In this document: piece by piece, positions 27,531 to 40,279 of the stretch
Position numbering within the stretch: position 1 is the first letter of the stretch
Layout of the letters: every line of letters begins with the position of its first letter
Assembly (NCBI RefSeq): GCF_016862515.1
Contig: NZ_BONC01000020.1
Span: 52,823 to 116,822 of the forward strand
Reading direction: 5' to 3'
Source: Asanoa iriomotensis
GTDB taxonomy: Bacteria; Actinomycetota; Actinomycetes; Mycobacteriales; Micromonosporaceae
Length of the DNA: 64,000 bases
The notes under the pieces: model-generated
What the model saw: the letters and a program-made list of their open reading frames with translations, nothing else
What the model was told of the DNA's origin: nothing
Databases searched by the model: none
Made by a program: the position numbers and the translations under genes

Positions 27531-27548
27531 ATATCGCGATGTATCGCG
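27531..27548. promoter_or_regulatory. Candidate PadR operator
   Basis: ATATCGCGATGTATCGCG contains the palindrome ATCGCGAT plus a second TATCGCG half. It stands out as AT-rich in this genome and lies 28 nt upstream of the DUF4097-padR operon. Similar TATCGCGATA sequences are typical before PadR/DUF4097 operons, so autoregulation is likely. Confidence 0.6.
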
Positions 27549-27577
27549 TTACGCCAGCGGCCCTCGGGCAGGTGTCG

Positions 27578-28417
27578 TCAGGCGGCCAGCGCGAGCGGCA
27601 CCGGGATCGGGGTCTCCTCGACGTCGACCGGCACGGGCAGGAACACCGGGGTGCCGACCGCGGCCTGCGCCACGCGGGCCAGCGCCCGGCGGGAGGCTTC
27701 CGGCTCCGGGTGCAGGGCCGGCGCGACGGACACCGAGGCGACCGGCTTCGGCAGCGCGAGCACCCGGCGGACGGAGGCCCACAGGGTCTCGTCGCCGATG
27801 AACGACGCTTCCGGGCCGCCGTACCGCAGCGTGACCGGAACGATCGTCGCACCGGCGTCGATCGCGGCCTGGAACATCGCGGGGCGGAACGTGCCGACGG
27901 ACGCGCCACAGCCGGTCGTGCCCTCGGGGAAGACCGTCACCACGGCACCGGACCGCAGGGCGGCGGCGACGTCGGCGACCGTGTCGGGGAGCGTCTTCGG
28001 CCGGGCCCGGTCGACGAAGATCGTGCCGCCGGAGGCGGCCAGCGCGCCGAACAGCGGCCAGCCCTTGACCTCGACCTTGGCCAGCATCCGGCCCGGCGCG
28101 ACAGCGAGCAGCGCGACGATGTCGAGCCAGGAGACGTGGTTGGCGACAACCAGGGCCTTGCCGCGCGGCGGGCGGCCGCGCAGCCGCAACCGCACGCCCA
28201 GCGCCGCGAGCGTGAGCCGCCCCCAGGCCTTGCCGGCCCGGTCCCGGCCACGCTCGGTGAGCAGCGGCAGCACCGGCACCAGCAGGGCGCCGGCCAGCAC
28301 CGCGCCCAGCAGCCGGACGAAACGCAGCACCTGCAGCGCCTTCGGCGCCTCGGTCCGCTCGTCGCCGGTCGCCAGGCAGTCGTTGCCGCAGTCGTTCTGC
28401 GGACGCCACAGACTCAC
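27578..28417 (-). CDS. 1-acyl-glycerol-3-phosphate acyltransferase (OlsA-like)
   Basis: A 279-residue membrane acyltransferase. The catalytic motif NHVSWLD (HX4D) and the phosphate-site motif FPEGTT are intact, with a hydrophobic N-terminal region (LLGAVLAGALLVPVLPLL). The start is the GTG at 28417, which overlaps the upstream GNAT stop as GTGA; the longer open frame is read-through of the GNAT gene. With that GNAT protein it matches the OlsB-OlsA order, where OlsA O-acylates lyso-ornithine lipid. A plain phosphatidic-acid role is the alternative. Confidence 0.82.
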   Translation of the reverse strand: MSLWRPQNDCGNDCLATGDERTEAPKALQVLRFVRLLGAVLAGALLVPVLPLLTERGRDRAGKAWGRLTLAALGVRLRLRGRPPRGKALVVANHVSWLDIVALLAVAPGRMLAKVEVKGWPLFGALAASGGTIFVDRARPKTLPDTVADVAAALRSGAVVTVFPEGTTGCGASVGTFRPAMFQAAIDAGATIVPVTLRYGGPEASFIGDETLWASVRRVLALPKPVASVSVAPALHPEPEASRRALARVAQAAVGTPVFLPVPVDVEETPIPVPLALAA

Positions 28418-29145
28418 TGATCGACTCCCAGGAAGTGCCGGCGGTAGCGCGGGTCGATCCGGTCCGTGGAGAGCAGCACGTAGAGGTCGGCGCAGTCGAA
28501 GTCCGGGTCGTACGCCGGCTCGCCGCAGACCCAGGCGCCCAGCCGCAGGTAACCGCGGAGCAGGGGCGGCATGGCCGCGCTCGACGCCGCCTCGGCCGAC
28601 GGGACCTCCCACGGGTGGTGCGGGCTGACCCGCATCCGCGGCGGCGAGAGGTGCTTGGTGCGCACCCGCTCCCAGACGGAGCCGGCCATCTTGCCGCCGT
28701 CGTCCAGCGGGATCGACGCGCAGCCGCCCAGCCACCGCTTGTTGTGCAGGTGCAGGTAGCGGGCGATGCCGGCCCACATCAGGTTGATCACCGCGCCGGA
28801 GCGGTGCTCGGGTGCGACACACGACCGGCCGGTTTCGACCAGCGCGTCGCGCAGCGGGTCCAGCGCGGTCAGGTCGAACTCGGTGTCGCCGTATCGGCGG
28901 TCCACGCGGCCGGGGGGCAGCATCCGGTAGGTGCCGACGATCGCGCCCGACTTGTCGTCGCGGACGATCAGGTGGTCGCAGGCGTCGTCGAACTCGTCGA
29001 CGTCGTGCCCCGGGACCGTGGTGTGCAGCGTGGCGCCAAGCTCCTCGGCGAACACCTGGTAGCGCAGCCGTTGAGCGGCGGCCACCTGCTTCGCGTCGTC
29101 CGCGATCAGCAGGGTGTAGCCGCCGGTCCTGGTCAGGAGGTCCAT
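28414..29145 (-). CDS. GNAT N-acyltransferase, OlsB-like
   Basis: A 243-residue acyltransferase of the OlsB/hemolysin-like type, predicted to transfer a hydroxyacyl group from ACP to the amino group of ornithine or another amino acid. Recognisable motifs are LRYQVFAEELGA, the acidic DEFDDACDHLIV, VGTYRMLPP, ETGRSCVAPEHR and the late GYLRLGAWVCGEPAYD. The ATG at 29145 gives the usual start (MDLLTRTGGYTL). It is coupled to the OlsA-like gene by a 4-nt GTGA overlap. Phosphate-free ornithine lipids would be the product; whether ornithine is the true substrate is not readable from sequence. Confidence 0.78.
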   Translation of the reverse strand: MDLLTRTGGYTLLIADDAKQVAAAQRLRYQVFAEELGATLHTTVPGHDVDEFDDACDHLIVRDDKSGAIVGTYRMLPPGRVDRRYGDTEFDLTALDPLRDALVETGRSCVAPEHRSGAVINLMWAGIARYLHLHNKRWLGGCASIPLDDGGKMAGSVWERVRTKHLSPPRMRVSPHHPWEVPSAEAASSAAMPPLLRGYLRLGAWVCGEPAYDPDFDCADLYVLLSTDRIDPRYRRHFLGVDQ

Positions 29146-29245
29146 GCGTTCTGTGTAAGTGTGCTGGCTACCACATGCGTGTCGGCCAACGGGTGCGTGG
29201 ATGTCGATTGCGTGAACGCCGGACCTCGGCGCTCTGTGCGAAGGT

Positions 29246-29908
29246 GTGCAGGTGGACAGCCGTTCGATGATCATCGCGAGCCGGTTCAACGGCCCGCCGG
29301 GCACTGGCAACGGTGGATATTCCGCCGGTACGTTCGCCGTTCTCGTGGACGACGGCGTCCCCGAGGTCACGTTGGTCAAGCCACCGCCGCTCGAGGTGCC
29401 GCTGGCGGCGTCCGCGGGGTCCGTCGTCGACCCGGCCGGCGAGGTGATCGCGGCGGTCCGCGCCGTGCCGTCGTTCGAGCCCGTGGCGCCGCCCGTCACG
29501 CTGGACGCCGCGGTCGAGGCGGCGACCCGGTACGCCGGCTTCGCCGACCATCCGTTCCCCACCTGCTATGTCTGCGGCCCGGAGCGCTCCGACGGGTTGC
29601 GGGTCTTCCCCGGCCCGATCGACGGCGCCGTGGCGGCGCCGTTCACCGCGCCGGCCTCGGTGACGGCCGAGACGGTCTGGGCCGCGTTGGACTGCCCCGG
29701 CGGCTGGTCGGTGCTCTCGCCCGGCCGGGCGTACGTGCTGGGCCGGATGGCCGCGATCGTCGGTGCGCTGCCGGAGCCCGGCAGCCAGTCGGTCGCGGTC
29801 GGCATGCTCTCGTCCGTCGAGGGCCGCCGCGCGGCGGTGCACACCGCCCTCTACACGCCGGCCGGCGACCTGTTGGCCCACGCCCGCGCCACCTGGGTGG
29901 CGATTTGA
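29246..29908 (+). CDS. Thioesterase-like (hotdog-type) hypothetical protein
   Basis: A 220-residue protein without signal or membrane segments. Features include SRFNGPPGTGNGGYSAGTFA near the start, a central FPTCYVCGPERSDGLRVFPGP and a C-terminal LYTPAGDLLAHARATWVAI, which resembles the last strand of hotdog thioesterases. Similar actinobacterial proteins are called acyl-CoA thioesterase-like, but I see no definitive catalytic residue. The start is a GTG at 29246. It precedes the ABC genes by 64 nt. Confidence 0.6.
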   Translation: MQVDSRSMIIASRFNGPPGTGNGGYSAGTFAVLVDDGVPEVTLVKPPPLEVPLAASAGSVVDPAGEVIAAVRAVPSFEPVAPPVTLDAAVEAATRYAGFADHPFPTCYVCGPERSDGLRVFPGPIDGAVAAPFTAPASVTAETVWAALDCPGGWSVLSPGRAYVLGRMAAIVGALPEPGSQSVAVGMLSSVEGRRAAVHTALYTPAGDLLAHARATWVAI

Positions 29909-29972
29909 GGACACCGCTTGTCACACCCCGCCGGTATGGTGTGCGCGTCATCGTCCCGGGGGGAGGAGTGAG

Positions 29973-30887
29973 ATGTCCGACGGCCAGATAGTCGTCTCAG
30001 GTCTCACCAAGCGCTACAAGAACCTGTTGGCAGTCGACGACCTGTCTTTCAGCGTGGCCTCCGGCCGCGTCACCGGCTTCCTCGGCCCCAACGGCGCCGG
30101 CAAGACGACGACGCTACGCATGCTGCTCAACCTGGTCACGCCGACCGGCGGCACGGCCACCATCGGCGGCCGGCGCTATGCCGACCTCACCGACCCTTTG
30201 CGCACGGTGGGCGCGGTGCTCGAGGCGTCCAGCGCCCACCGGGGCCGCACCGGCCGCAACCACCTGCGGGTGCTCTGCGCCGCGGCCGGCCTGCCCAGCC
30301 ACCGCGCCGACGAGGTGCTGGAGATGGTCGGTCTCACGCCCGCGGCGAAGCGCAAGTTCAAGGGCTACTCGCTCGGCATGCGCCAACGCCTGGGCATCGC
30401 GGCCGCGATGCTCGGTGACCCGCACGTGCTGATCCTCGACGAGCCGGCCAACGGCCTCGACCCCGAGGGCATCCGGTGGATGCGCAGCTTCCTGCAGGGC
30501 CTGGCCCAGCAGGGCCGCACCGTGCTCGTGTCGAGCCACCTGCTCTCCGAGATGGAGCTCCTCGCCGACGACGTCGTGATCATCGCGGCCGGCAAGCTGG
30601 TCCGGCAGGGCCCGGTCGCCGAGGTCCTGGCGTCGATGACCACCACCGCGCACGTCCGGGTCCGCACGCCGCAGGCCGAGGCGTTGACGGCCGCCCTGAC
30701 CGAGGTCCCGGGCGCGAGCGTGACGCCAAGGTCCGACGGCACGCTGCTGGTCACCGGCGTCGAGGCACCCGCCATCGGCAAGGCGGCCCTGGCCGGCGGC
30801 GTCGAGCTGCACGAGCTGACCCCCGAGCGCCCCGACCTCGAAGGCGTGTTCCTGGAGCTCACGGCCGGAAAGGCGGGCATCCGATGA
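29973..30887 (+). CDS. ABC exporter ATP-binding protein
   Basis: A 304-residue ATPase of the drug/lipid export type. Walker A is GPNGAGKTTT, the signature is YSLGMRQRLGIAAAML, Walker B is VLILDEPANGLDP, and the switch His is in SSHLLSEMELLADD. A strong GGAGGAG lies 6 nt before the ATG at 29973. The C-terminal ~80 residues are the extra domain seen in CcmA/BcrA-type exporters. The permease start overlaps its stop as ATGA, so the two form one transporter. The substrate is unknown; bacitracin-like peptides are typical for the family. Confidence 0.9.
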   Translation: MSDGQIVVSGLTKRYKNLLAVDDLSFSVASGRVTGFLGPNGAGKTTTLRMLLNLVTPTGGTATIGGRRYADLTDPLRTVGAVLEASSAHRGRTGRNHLRVLCAAAGLPSHRADEVLEMVGLTPAAKRKFKGYSLGMRQRLGIAAAMLGDPHVLILDEPANGLDPEGIRWMRSFLQGLAQQGRTVLVSSHLLSEMELLADDVVIIAAGKLVRQGPVAEVLASMTTTAHVRVRTPQAEALTAALTEVPGASVTPRSDGTLLVTGVEAPAIGKAALAGGVELHELTPERPDLEGVFLELTAGKAGIR

Positions 30888-31714
30888 GGCTGGTCAAGGC
30901 CGAGGTGGTCAAGCTGCTGACCACCAACACCTGGTGGCTGTTCGCGCTGGGCGCGCTCGTCACCTGGGCGGGCACGTTCGCCATCAACGCGACCGTCGCG
31001 CACTTCACGATGGGCGCCGCCGCCCCCGAGGGTGTCTCGACCGAGGACGCGGCCAACTTCGCCGTGGTCAGCGACCAGATCTACCAGGCGGCCAACCTCT
31101 ACACGTCGGGCCAGTTCTTCGGCCTGCTGTTCGTCGTGCTGCTCGGCATCGTGATGGTGACCAGCGAGTTCTACCACCAGACGGCGACGTCGACGTTCCT
31201 GACGACACCGCACCGCACCGCCGTGATCAGCGCCAAGCTGGTCGTCGCGGCGGTCGCCGGCCTGCTGTTCTGGCTGTTCACCACGGCACTCAACATCCCG
31301 GCCACGATGATCTTCCTAGGTGCCGAAGACCTGCCGACCCACCTGGGCGACAGCATCGTGCAGCGGGCGATCCTGCTCAACGGCCTCGCCTACCTGCTGT
31401 GGGGCATCCTCGGCGTCGGCATCGGCGTGCTCATCCGCAGCCAGATCGCGGCGACGGTCACCTCGGTGCTGGCCTACCTGCTCGGCACGGCCCTGATCGG
31501 CGTCCTGTTCACCCTGCTGGCCGGCTGGCTCAACCAGGACTGGATCGAGAAGATCCAGTACGGTCTGCCGTCGGTCGCTTCGGGCCTGATGGTCGCGGGC
31601 CGCAACCTACCCAACCAGCCCGACTACTGGGTCGGCGCGGTGGTCCTGATCATCTGGGCGGTCGTCACCGGCACGATCGGCACCCTCATCACGCGCAGGC
31701 GGGACATCTCCTAA
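30884..31714 (+). CDS. ABC-2 type transporter permease
   Basis: A 276-residue membrane protein with about six hydrophobic segments (around residues 20-38, 80-98, 115-140, 160-185, 190-215 and 245-268). The N-terminal MRLVKAEVVKLLTTNTWW is typical of ABC-2 permeases. A longer upstream open frame belongs to the ATPase gene in another reading and is ignored. It is coupled to the ATPase by ATGA. A short divergent arm, GCCCTCTAGCG then TTTTAAC, follows the stop and might be a weak terminator. Confidence 0.87.
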   Translation: MRLVKAEVVKLLTTNTWWLFALGALVTWAGTFAINATVAHFTMGAAAPEGVSTEDAANFAVVSDQIYQAANLYTSGQFFGLLFVVLLGIVMVTSEFYHQTATSTFLTTPHRTAVISAKLVVAAVAGLLFWLFTTALNIPATMIFLGAEDLPTHLGDSIVQRAILLNGLAYLLWGILGVGIGVLIRSQIAATVTSVLAYLLGTALIGVLFTLLAGWLNQDWIEKIQYGLPSVASGLMVAGRNLPNQPDYWVGAVVLIIWAVVTGTIGTLITRRRDIS

Positions 31715-31847
31715 CGCCCTCTAGCGTTTTAACCTGTGAGACGTGACACGGACGGACGTCGGCGACGGCCGTCCATGTCGCGCGGCGTAGCCTTGAAAAG
31801 GTCTTCTCACACAAACACACAGCGCGCGGAAGAGGCGATTACCGGCC

Positions 31848-35603
<3,756 letters not shown>

Positions 35604-35606
35604 CCC

Positions 35607-35786
35607 GTGTACTTCACCGATCGCGGCATCGAGGAGCTGATCAAGCGCCGGGGCGCGGAGACGGTGTCGCTGGAGTGGGTCGCCGACCGACTCCGGGACT
35701 TCGTCGACGACAACCCGGAGTTCGAGACGCCGATGGAGCGCTTCGCCACCTGGCTGGCGCGCCTCGACGACGAGGACGACGACTAA
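35607..35786 (+). CDS. DUF6104-type small acidic protein
   Basis: A 59-residue protein, translated VYFTDRGIEELIKRR then ending LARLDDEDDD. It begins with GTG 3 nt after the kgd stop and is therefore almost certainly co-transcribed with it. The family is a short, conserved actinobacterial one of unknown function. The protein is acidic, soluble and probably helical. Proximity to kgd is consistent with other actinobacteria as far as I recall, which hints at a link with 2-oxoglutarate metabolism. Confidence 0.8.
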   Translation: MYFTDRGIEELIKRRGAETVSLEWVADRLRDFVDDNPEFETPMERFATWLARLDDEDDD

Positions 35787-35827
35787 GATCACTGCGCCCC
35801 ACACACCTGGCTCGGTAGGTTGGGTGC

Positions 35828-37870
35828 GTGGGGCGCAGTGTCTATATCGCGGGTTTCGGCGAAGGCGGCGGCAAGTCGACGGTGGCGCTCGGCCTGGCCG
35901 AGCTGCTGTCCCGGCAGGTCGGCCAGATCGGGGCGTTCCGCCCGCTGGTCACGTACCCGGGTCATGATCCGATCCTGGACCTGCTGCGCGGGCGCTACGC
36001 GATCTCGCTGCCGGCCGCCGACCTGCACGGCGCCACCTACGCCGAAGCCGCCGCGCTGGTCGCCGCCGGGCGCCGCGAGGAGCTGATCTCGCGGATCGTC
36101 GAGCGCTACCGGGCGGTCGAGCGCCAGGTGCCGGCGATGGTGGTGATCGGCAGCGACCTCGAGGACAGCGACGACCCGCGGCAGTTGGGCTTCAACACCC
36201 GGCTCGCGACGGAACTGGGCAGCGTGGCCGTCGCTGTGGTCGACGGGCAGACCGACGACCCGGCGTCCGCGATGAGCACCGCGTACCACAGCCTGACCGA
36301 CCTGGGCGCCACCGTGCTCACGGTGATCGCCAACCGCGCGCCGGCCGGCGTCGTGCCGCCGAAGCTGCCGGTGCCGGCCTACGTGATCCCCGAGGTGCCC
36401 ACGGTCTCGGCTCCGACCGTCGGCGAGGTGGCCACCGCGCTGGGCGCGACCGTGCTCTCCGGTGACGCCGGTGCCCTCGACCGCGACGTGCTCGACCTGG
36501 TCGTCGGCGGCGCTCACGTCCCGGCCTTCCTGGACCATCTCACCGACGGCTGCTTGGTGATCACCCCTGGCGACCGGGCCGACCTGATCGTCGCCGCGCT
36601 GAGCGCGCACGCCAGCGGCCTCGTCGCGGTGGCCGGGCTGATGCTCACGCTCGGCGAACGCCCGGACCCGCGGGTGCTGCGACTGATCGACAAGCTCGAC
36701 GCCGGGCTCGCGGTGCTCGCGGTCGAGTCCGACAGCTACCACACGGTGGCGGCGGCGTCCCGGATCGAGGGCCGGCCGAGCACGACCAGCCCGCGCAAGG
36801 TCGAGGCGGCGCTCGGCGCCTTCGAGTCGCATGTGGACACCACCGCCCTGGCGTCGCGGCTGCAGGTGGCCCGCTCGTCGCGGGTGACGCCGCTGATGTT
36901 CGAGTACGACCTGATCGACCGCGCCCGCTCGGCCCGCCGCCGGCTCGTGCTGCCCGAGGGCACCGAGGAGCGCATCCTGCGGGCGGCGGAGGTCCTGCTG
37001 CGCCGCGGCGTCGCGGACCTGACGCTGCTGGGAGCGAAGGACGAGATCGCCCGCCGGGTACGCGAGATCGGCGTCGACATCTCCGGCGCCTCGGTGGTCG
37101 ACCCCGCGACCAGCCCGTGGCGGGACGAGTTCGCCAGCACCTACGCGCGGCTGCGGTCGCACAAGGGCGTCACGCTGGACCTGGCGCACGACGTGGTCGC
37201 GGACCCCAACTACTTCGGCACGCTGATGGTGCTCGCGGGCCAGGCCGACGGCATGGTCTCGGGCGCCACCCACACGACGGCGGCGACGATCCGCCCGGCG
37301 TTCGAGGTGATCAAGACGGTCCCGGGCGTCTCGGTGGCGTCGAGCGTGTTCTTCATGCTGCTGGCCGACCGGGTCCTGGTCTACGGCGACTGCGCGGTCA
37401 ACCCGGACCCGGACGCCGCGCAACTGGCGGACATCGCCCTGTCCAGCGCGGACACCGCGGCGGCGTTTGGCATCGAGCCCCGGGTCGCGATGCTGTCCTA
37501 CTCGACCGGCACGTCGGGTGCGGGCGCCGACGTCGACAAGGTGGCGGCGGCCACGGCCCTGGTCCGCGAACGCCGGCCGGACCTGCCGGTGGAGGGCCCG
37601 ATCCAGTACGACGCGGCGATCGACGCCGAGGTGGCGGCCACGAAGCTGCCGGGCAGCGAGGTGGCCGGCCGGGCGACGGTCTTCATCTTCCCGGACCTCA
37701 ACACGGGCAACAACACCTACAAGGCGGTCCAGCGCTCGGCGGGCGCGGTGGCCGTCGGCCCGGTGATGCAGGGCCTGCGCCGCCCGGTCAACGACCTCTC
37801 CCGTGGCGCCACGGTCAAGGACATCGTCAACACCGTGGCCATCACCGCGATCCAGGCGGCCGCCCGATGA
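35828..37870 (+). CDS. pta: Phosphate acetyltransferase (long form)
   Basis: A 680-residue enzyme converting acetyl-CoA and phosphate to acetyl phosphate. The N-terminal ~200 residues form a P-loop-like domain (IAGFGEGGGKSTVALGLAELL), the central part is DRTGG-like, and the C-terminal ~320 residues are the catalytic PTA domain (MLSYSTGTSG, FPDLNTGNNTYKAVQR). This is the long regulatory form. The start is the GTG at 35828. Its TGA overlaps the ackA ATG by 4 nt. With ackA it completes the acetate-forming/assimilating branch. Confidence 0.95.
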   Translation: MGRSVYIAGFGEGGGKSTVALGLAELLSRQVGQIGAFRPLVTYPGHDPILDLLRGRYAISLPAADLHGATYAEAAALVAAGRREELISRIVERYRAVERQVPAMVVIGSDLEDSDDPRQLGFNTRLATELGSVAVAVVDGQTDDPASAMSTAYHSLTDLGATVLTVIANRAPAGVVPPKLPVPAYVIPEVPTVSAPTVGEVATALGATVLSGDAGALDRDVLDLVVGGAHVPAFLDHLTDGCLVITPGDRADLIVAALSAHASGLVAVAGLMLTLGERPDPRVLRLIDKLDAGLAVLAVESDSYHTVAAASRIEGRPSTTSPRKVEAALGAFESHVDTTALASRLQVARSSRVTPLMFEYDLIDRARSARRRLVLPEGTEERILRAAEVLLRRGVADLTLLGAKDEIARRVREIGVDISGASVVDPATSPWRDEFASTYARLRSHKGVTLDLAHDVVADPNYFGTLMVLAGQADGMVSGATHTTAATIRPAFEVIKTVPGVSVASSVFFMLLADRVLVYGDCAVNPDPDAAQLADIALSSADTAAAFGIEPRVAMLSYSTGTSGAGADVDKVAAATALVRERRPDLPVEGPIQYDAAIDAEVAATKLPGSEVAGRATVFIFPDLNTGNNTYKAVQRSAGAVAVGPVMQGLRRPVNDLSRGATVKDIVNTVAITAIQAAAR

Positions 37871-39012
37871 CCCGCGTCCTGGTGCTCAACTGCGGATCGT
37901 CGTCCGTGAAGTACCGCCTGCTCGACGTGCCCAGCGGCCGCGTCGACGAGGTGGAGCCGGCCGTCGTCGCCAGCGGGACCGTCGAGCGGATCGGCGAGGA
38001 CGCGCCCGGTGCGCCGCGCGACCATGCCGAGGCGCTCGCCACGGTCATGGCGGGGCTGCCGCTGGACGGGCTGACCGCCGTCGGGCACCGCGTCGTCCAC
38101 GGTGGACTGACCTTCACCGCGCCCGCGATCGTCGACGACACCGTGATCGCGGCCATCCGGGAACTGGTGCCGCTGGCGCCCCTGCACAACCCGGCCAATC
38201 TCGCGGGCATCGAGGTCGCGCGGGCGCTGCTGCCGGGCGTACCCCAGGTGGCCGTCTTCGACACCGCGTTCCACCGCACGCTCTCCCCCGCCGCCAGCAC
38301 CTACGCGATCGACGCCGAGACGGCGACGCGGTACGGCATCCACCGCTACGGCTTCCACGGCACCTCGCACGCGATCGTGTCGCGCCGGACCGCGACCCTG
38401 CTCGACCGGCCGCTGGCCGAGGTCAACACGATCACCCTGCACCTCGGCAACGGCGCCAGCGCGTGCGCGGTCGAGGGCGGGCGCAGCGTGGCCACCTCGA
38501 TGGGGCTCTCGCCGCTGGAGGGTCTCGTGATGGGCACCCGCAGCGGCGACCTCGACCCGACGATCATCTTCCACCTGCACCGGGTCGCCGGCATGCCGAT
38601 CGACGAGATCGACGACCTGCTCAACCGGCGCAGCGGGCTCGCCGGGCTGGCGGGGGTCAACGACATGCGCGGGCTGCTGGCCCGCCGCGCGGGCGGCGAC
38701 CGGGCCGCGGCGCTGGCCTTCGAGGTCTACTGCCGGCGCATCCGCTCGTACGTCGGCGCCTACTACGCCGAACTCGGCCGGCTCGACGCGATCACGTTCA
38801 CGGCGGGCGTCGGCGAGAACGCGCCGGCCGTGCGGGCGGCGGCGCTGGCCGGCCTGGACCGGCTCGGCATCGAGGTCGACCCGGTCCGCAACGACACACC
38901 CGAACGCGGGGCGCGGGTCATCTCACCGCCGGGCGCGCCCGTGGCGGTGTGCGTGGTGCCGACCGACGAGGAGTGGGAGATCGCCAGCCAGACGCTGGGC
39001 GTCGTCAGCTAG
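37867..39012 (+). CDS. ackA: Acetate kinase
   Basis: A 381-residue ASKHA-fold kinase that makes ATP and acetate from acetyl phosphate, or the reverse. Signatures are present: VLNCGSSSVKYRLLDV at the start, GHRVVHGG, YGFHGTSHAIVSRR and HLGNGASACAVEGGRS followed by TRSGDLDP. The length is slightly shorter than the ~400 typical of E. coli but normal for actinobacteria. It is translationally coupled to pta. The stop lies 10 nt from the end of the small convergent membrane-protein gene. Confidence 0.96.
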   Translation: MTRVLVLNCGSSSVKYRLLDVPSGRVDEVEPAVVASGTVERIGEDAPGAPRDHAEALATVMAGLPLDGLTAVGHRVVHGGLTFTAPAIVDDTVIAAIRELVPLAPLHNPANLAGIEVARALLPGVPQVAVFDTAFHRTLSPAASTYAIDAETATRYGIHRYGFHGTSHAIVSRRTATLLDRPLAEVNTITLHLGNGASACAVEGGRSVATSMGLSPLEGLVMGTRSGDLDPTIIFHLHRVAGMPIDEIDDLLNRRSGLAGLAGVNDMRGLLARRAGGDRAAALAFEVYCRRIRSYVGAYYAELGRLDAITFTAGVGENAPAVRAAALAGLDRLGIEVDPVRNDTPERGARVISPPGAPVAVCVVPTDEEWEIASQTLGVVS

Positions 39013-39022
39013 GCCCGGGTCG

Positions 39023-39208
39023 TCAGCTGAGTGCCAGGACCAGCACGATGACGACGACAACGGCGACGACCACACCGCCGATGAGCAGCGGCATGCGGTT
39101 GGTGGCCGGCGCGGCGGGGGTGGCGCTGGGGGCAGGGGCCTGCTCGCGGGCCGCGAAGGCGCGGAAGGCCTCCGTGTTGCCGCTCGGGTCCCGGTAGTCG
39201 TCTGACAT
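39023..39208 (-). CDS. Small single-pass membrane protein
   Basis: A 61-residue protein starting MSDDYRDPSGNTEAFRAFAAREQ, with an Ala/Pro-rich linker and one C-terminal membrane helix rich in Val (MPLLIGGVVVAVVVVIVLVLAL). The ATG at 39208 is taken; the open frame extends 12 codons upstream without support. The helix at the very end suggests a tail-anchored protein with a cytoplasmic N-terminus. I do not recognise a family. Confidence 0.55.
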   Translation of the reverse strand: MSDDYRDPSGNTEAFRAFAAREQAPAPSATPAAPATNRMPLLIGGVVVAVVVVIVLVLALS

Positions 39209-39294
39209 GCCGACGACCATAGCGAACCGGTTCGACCACCCCAAACACCAAAAAGGCTGACGTCTGTCCGGTTCCCAGCACTTACCGTGTGCTC

Positions 39295-40218
39295 ATGGGG
39301 GGAAGGCGGTCGGTGCTCGCATTGCTCGCCTTGCTGCTCGTATTCGCAATCTCCGCGTTTGTCCCCGCAGTGTCCGCCGCACCAGGCGCCCCGACCACCG
39401 CCGCACCGGGCGCGTACCCGGTCGGCGTCCGGACTCTCTTCCTCGACCGCGGCGCGGCCCGCCCGCTGCCCACGACGGTCTGGTATCCGGCGGGCCCCGC
39501 GGCCGGCAACCCCGGCACCGGCACGGTCAGCCGCGACGCCGCGCTCGCCGCCGGCCGCTTCCCGCTGGTGATATTCAGCCACGGCCTGCAGAGCCGCCCG
39601 GAAGACCACGTGCAGATGACCACCCGCTGGGCGGCCGCCGGCTTCGTGGTGATCGCACCCGCATATCCGCACACCAAGAAGAACGCACCCGGCTACACCC
39701 GCAACGACCTGGTCAACCAGCCCGCCGACGCGTGGGCGGTGGTCACCTCGGTGAGCCGCCTGGACGCGACGCCCGGTGACCTCTTCGCCGGCCACCTGGA
39801 CACCAACGACGTGGTGGCGGCGGGGCACTCGGGCGGCGCCTACACGGCGGCCGCGATGTTCCAGCGCGGCCACTCCAGCCACCTGAGGGGCGCGATCGTG
39901 ATCGCCGGCGCCCGCCCCCGCTTCGAGTTCGGCGGGCCACCGGCCGCGATGCTCTTCATCCACGGCGACGCGGACCCGACGGTCCCCTACAGCACCGGCC
40001 GCGCCGTCTACGCACGGGTCCCGTGGGACAAGGGCTTCCTGACCCTGCACGGCCTCAACCACGGTTCCTACCTGAGCCCGGGCCGACCCGGGTTCAATGA
40101 GGTCATGACGTCGACCACGGACTTCCTGCGCTGGCGCCTCGACGGCGACAACCATGCCCGTTGCGAGCCAGGCCCCCTCCGCACCGCCTTCGGCCCCGAC
40201 AAGCCCCTGTGCGGATGA
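39295..40218 (+). CDS. Secreted alpha/beta hydrolase (chlorophyllase/PAF-acetylhydrolase-like)
   Basis: About 307 residues. The start MGGRRSVLALL leads a signal peptide ending near VSAAPGAP (Ala-x-Ala site). The hydrolase core has LVIFSHGLQSR, the nucleophile GHSGG, an acid region HGDADPTVPY and a late LHGLNHGSYL with the catalytic His. TACCGT at 39283 lies 7 nt before the ATG with no Shine-Dalgarno, so the mRNA may be leaderless; a GTG at 39289 is the alternative start. The next gene is a paralogue. The substrate is unknown, probably an ester or lipid outside the cell. Confidence 0.78.
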   Translation: MGGRRSVLALLALLLVFAISAFVPAVSAAPGAPTTAAPGAYPVGVRTLFLDRGAARPLPTTVWYPAGPAAGNPGTGTVSRDAALAAGRFPLVIFSHGLQSRPEDHVQMTTRWAAAGFVVIAPAYPHTKKNAPGYTRNDLVNQPADAWAVVTSVSRLDATPGDLFAGHLDTNDVVAAGHSGGAYTAAAMFQRGHSSHLRGAIVIAGARPRFEFGGPPAAMLFIHGDADPTVPYSTGRAVYARVPWDKGFLTLHGLNHGSYLSPGRPGFNEVMTSTTDFLRWRLDGDNHARCEPGPLRTAFGPDKPLCG

Positions 40219-40279
40219 GGCGGAGGTTTTCGTCGGGCGCGTGGTCGGTCGCAGGCCGTCGTCGGTTCTTCCCGGCTTT

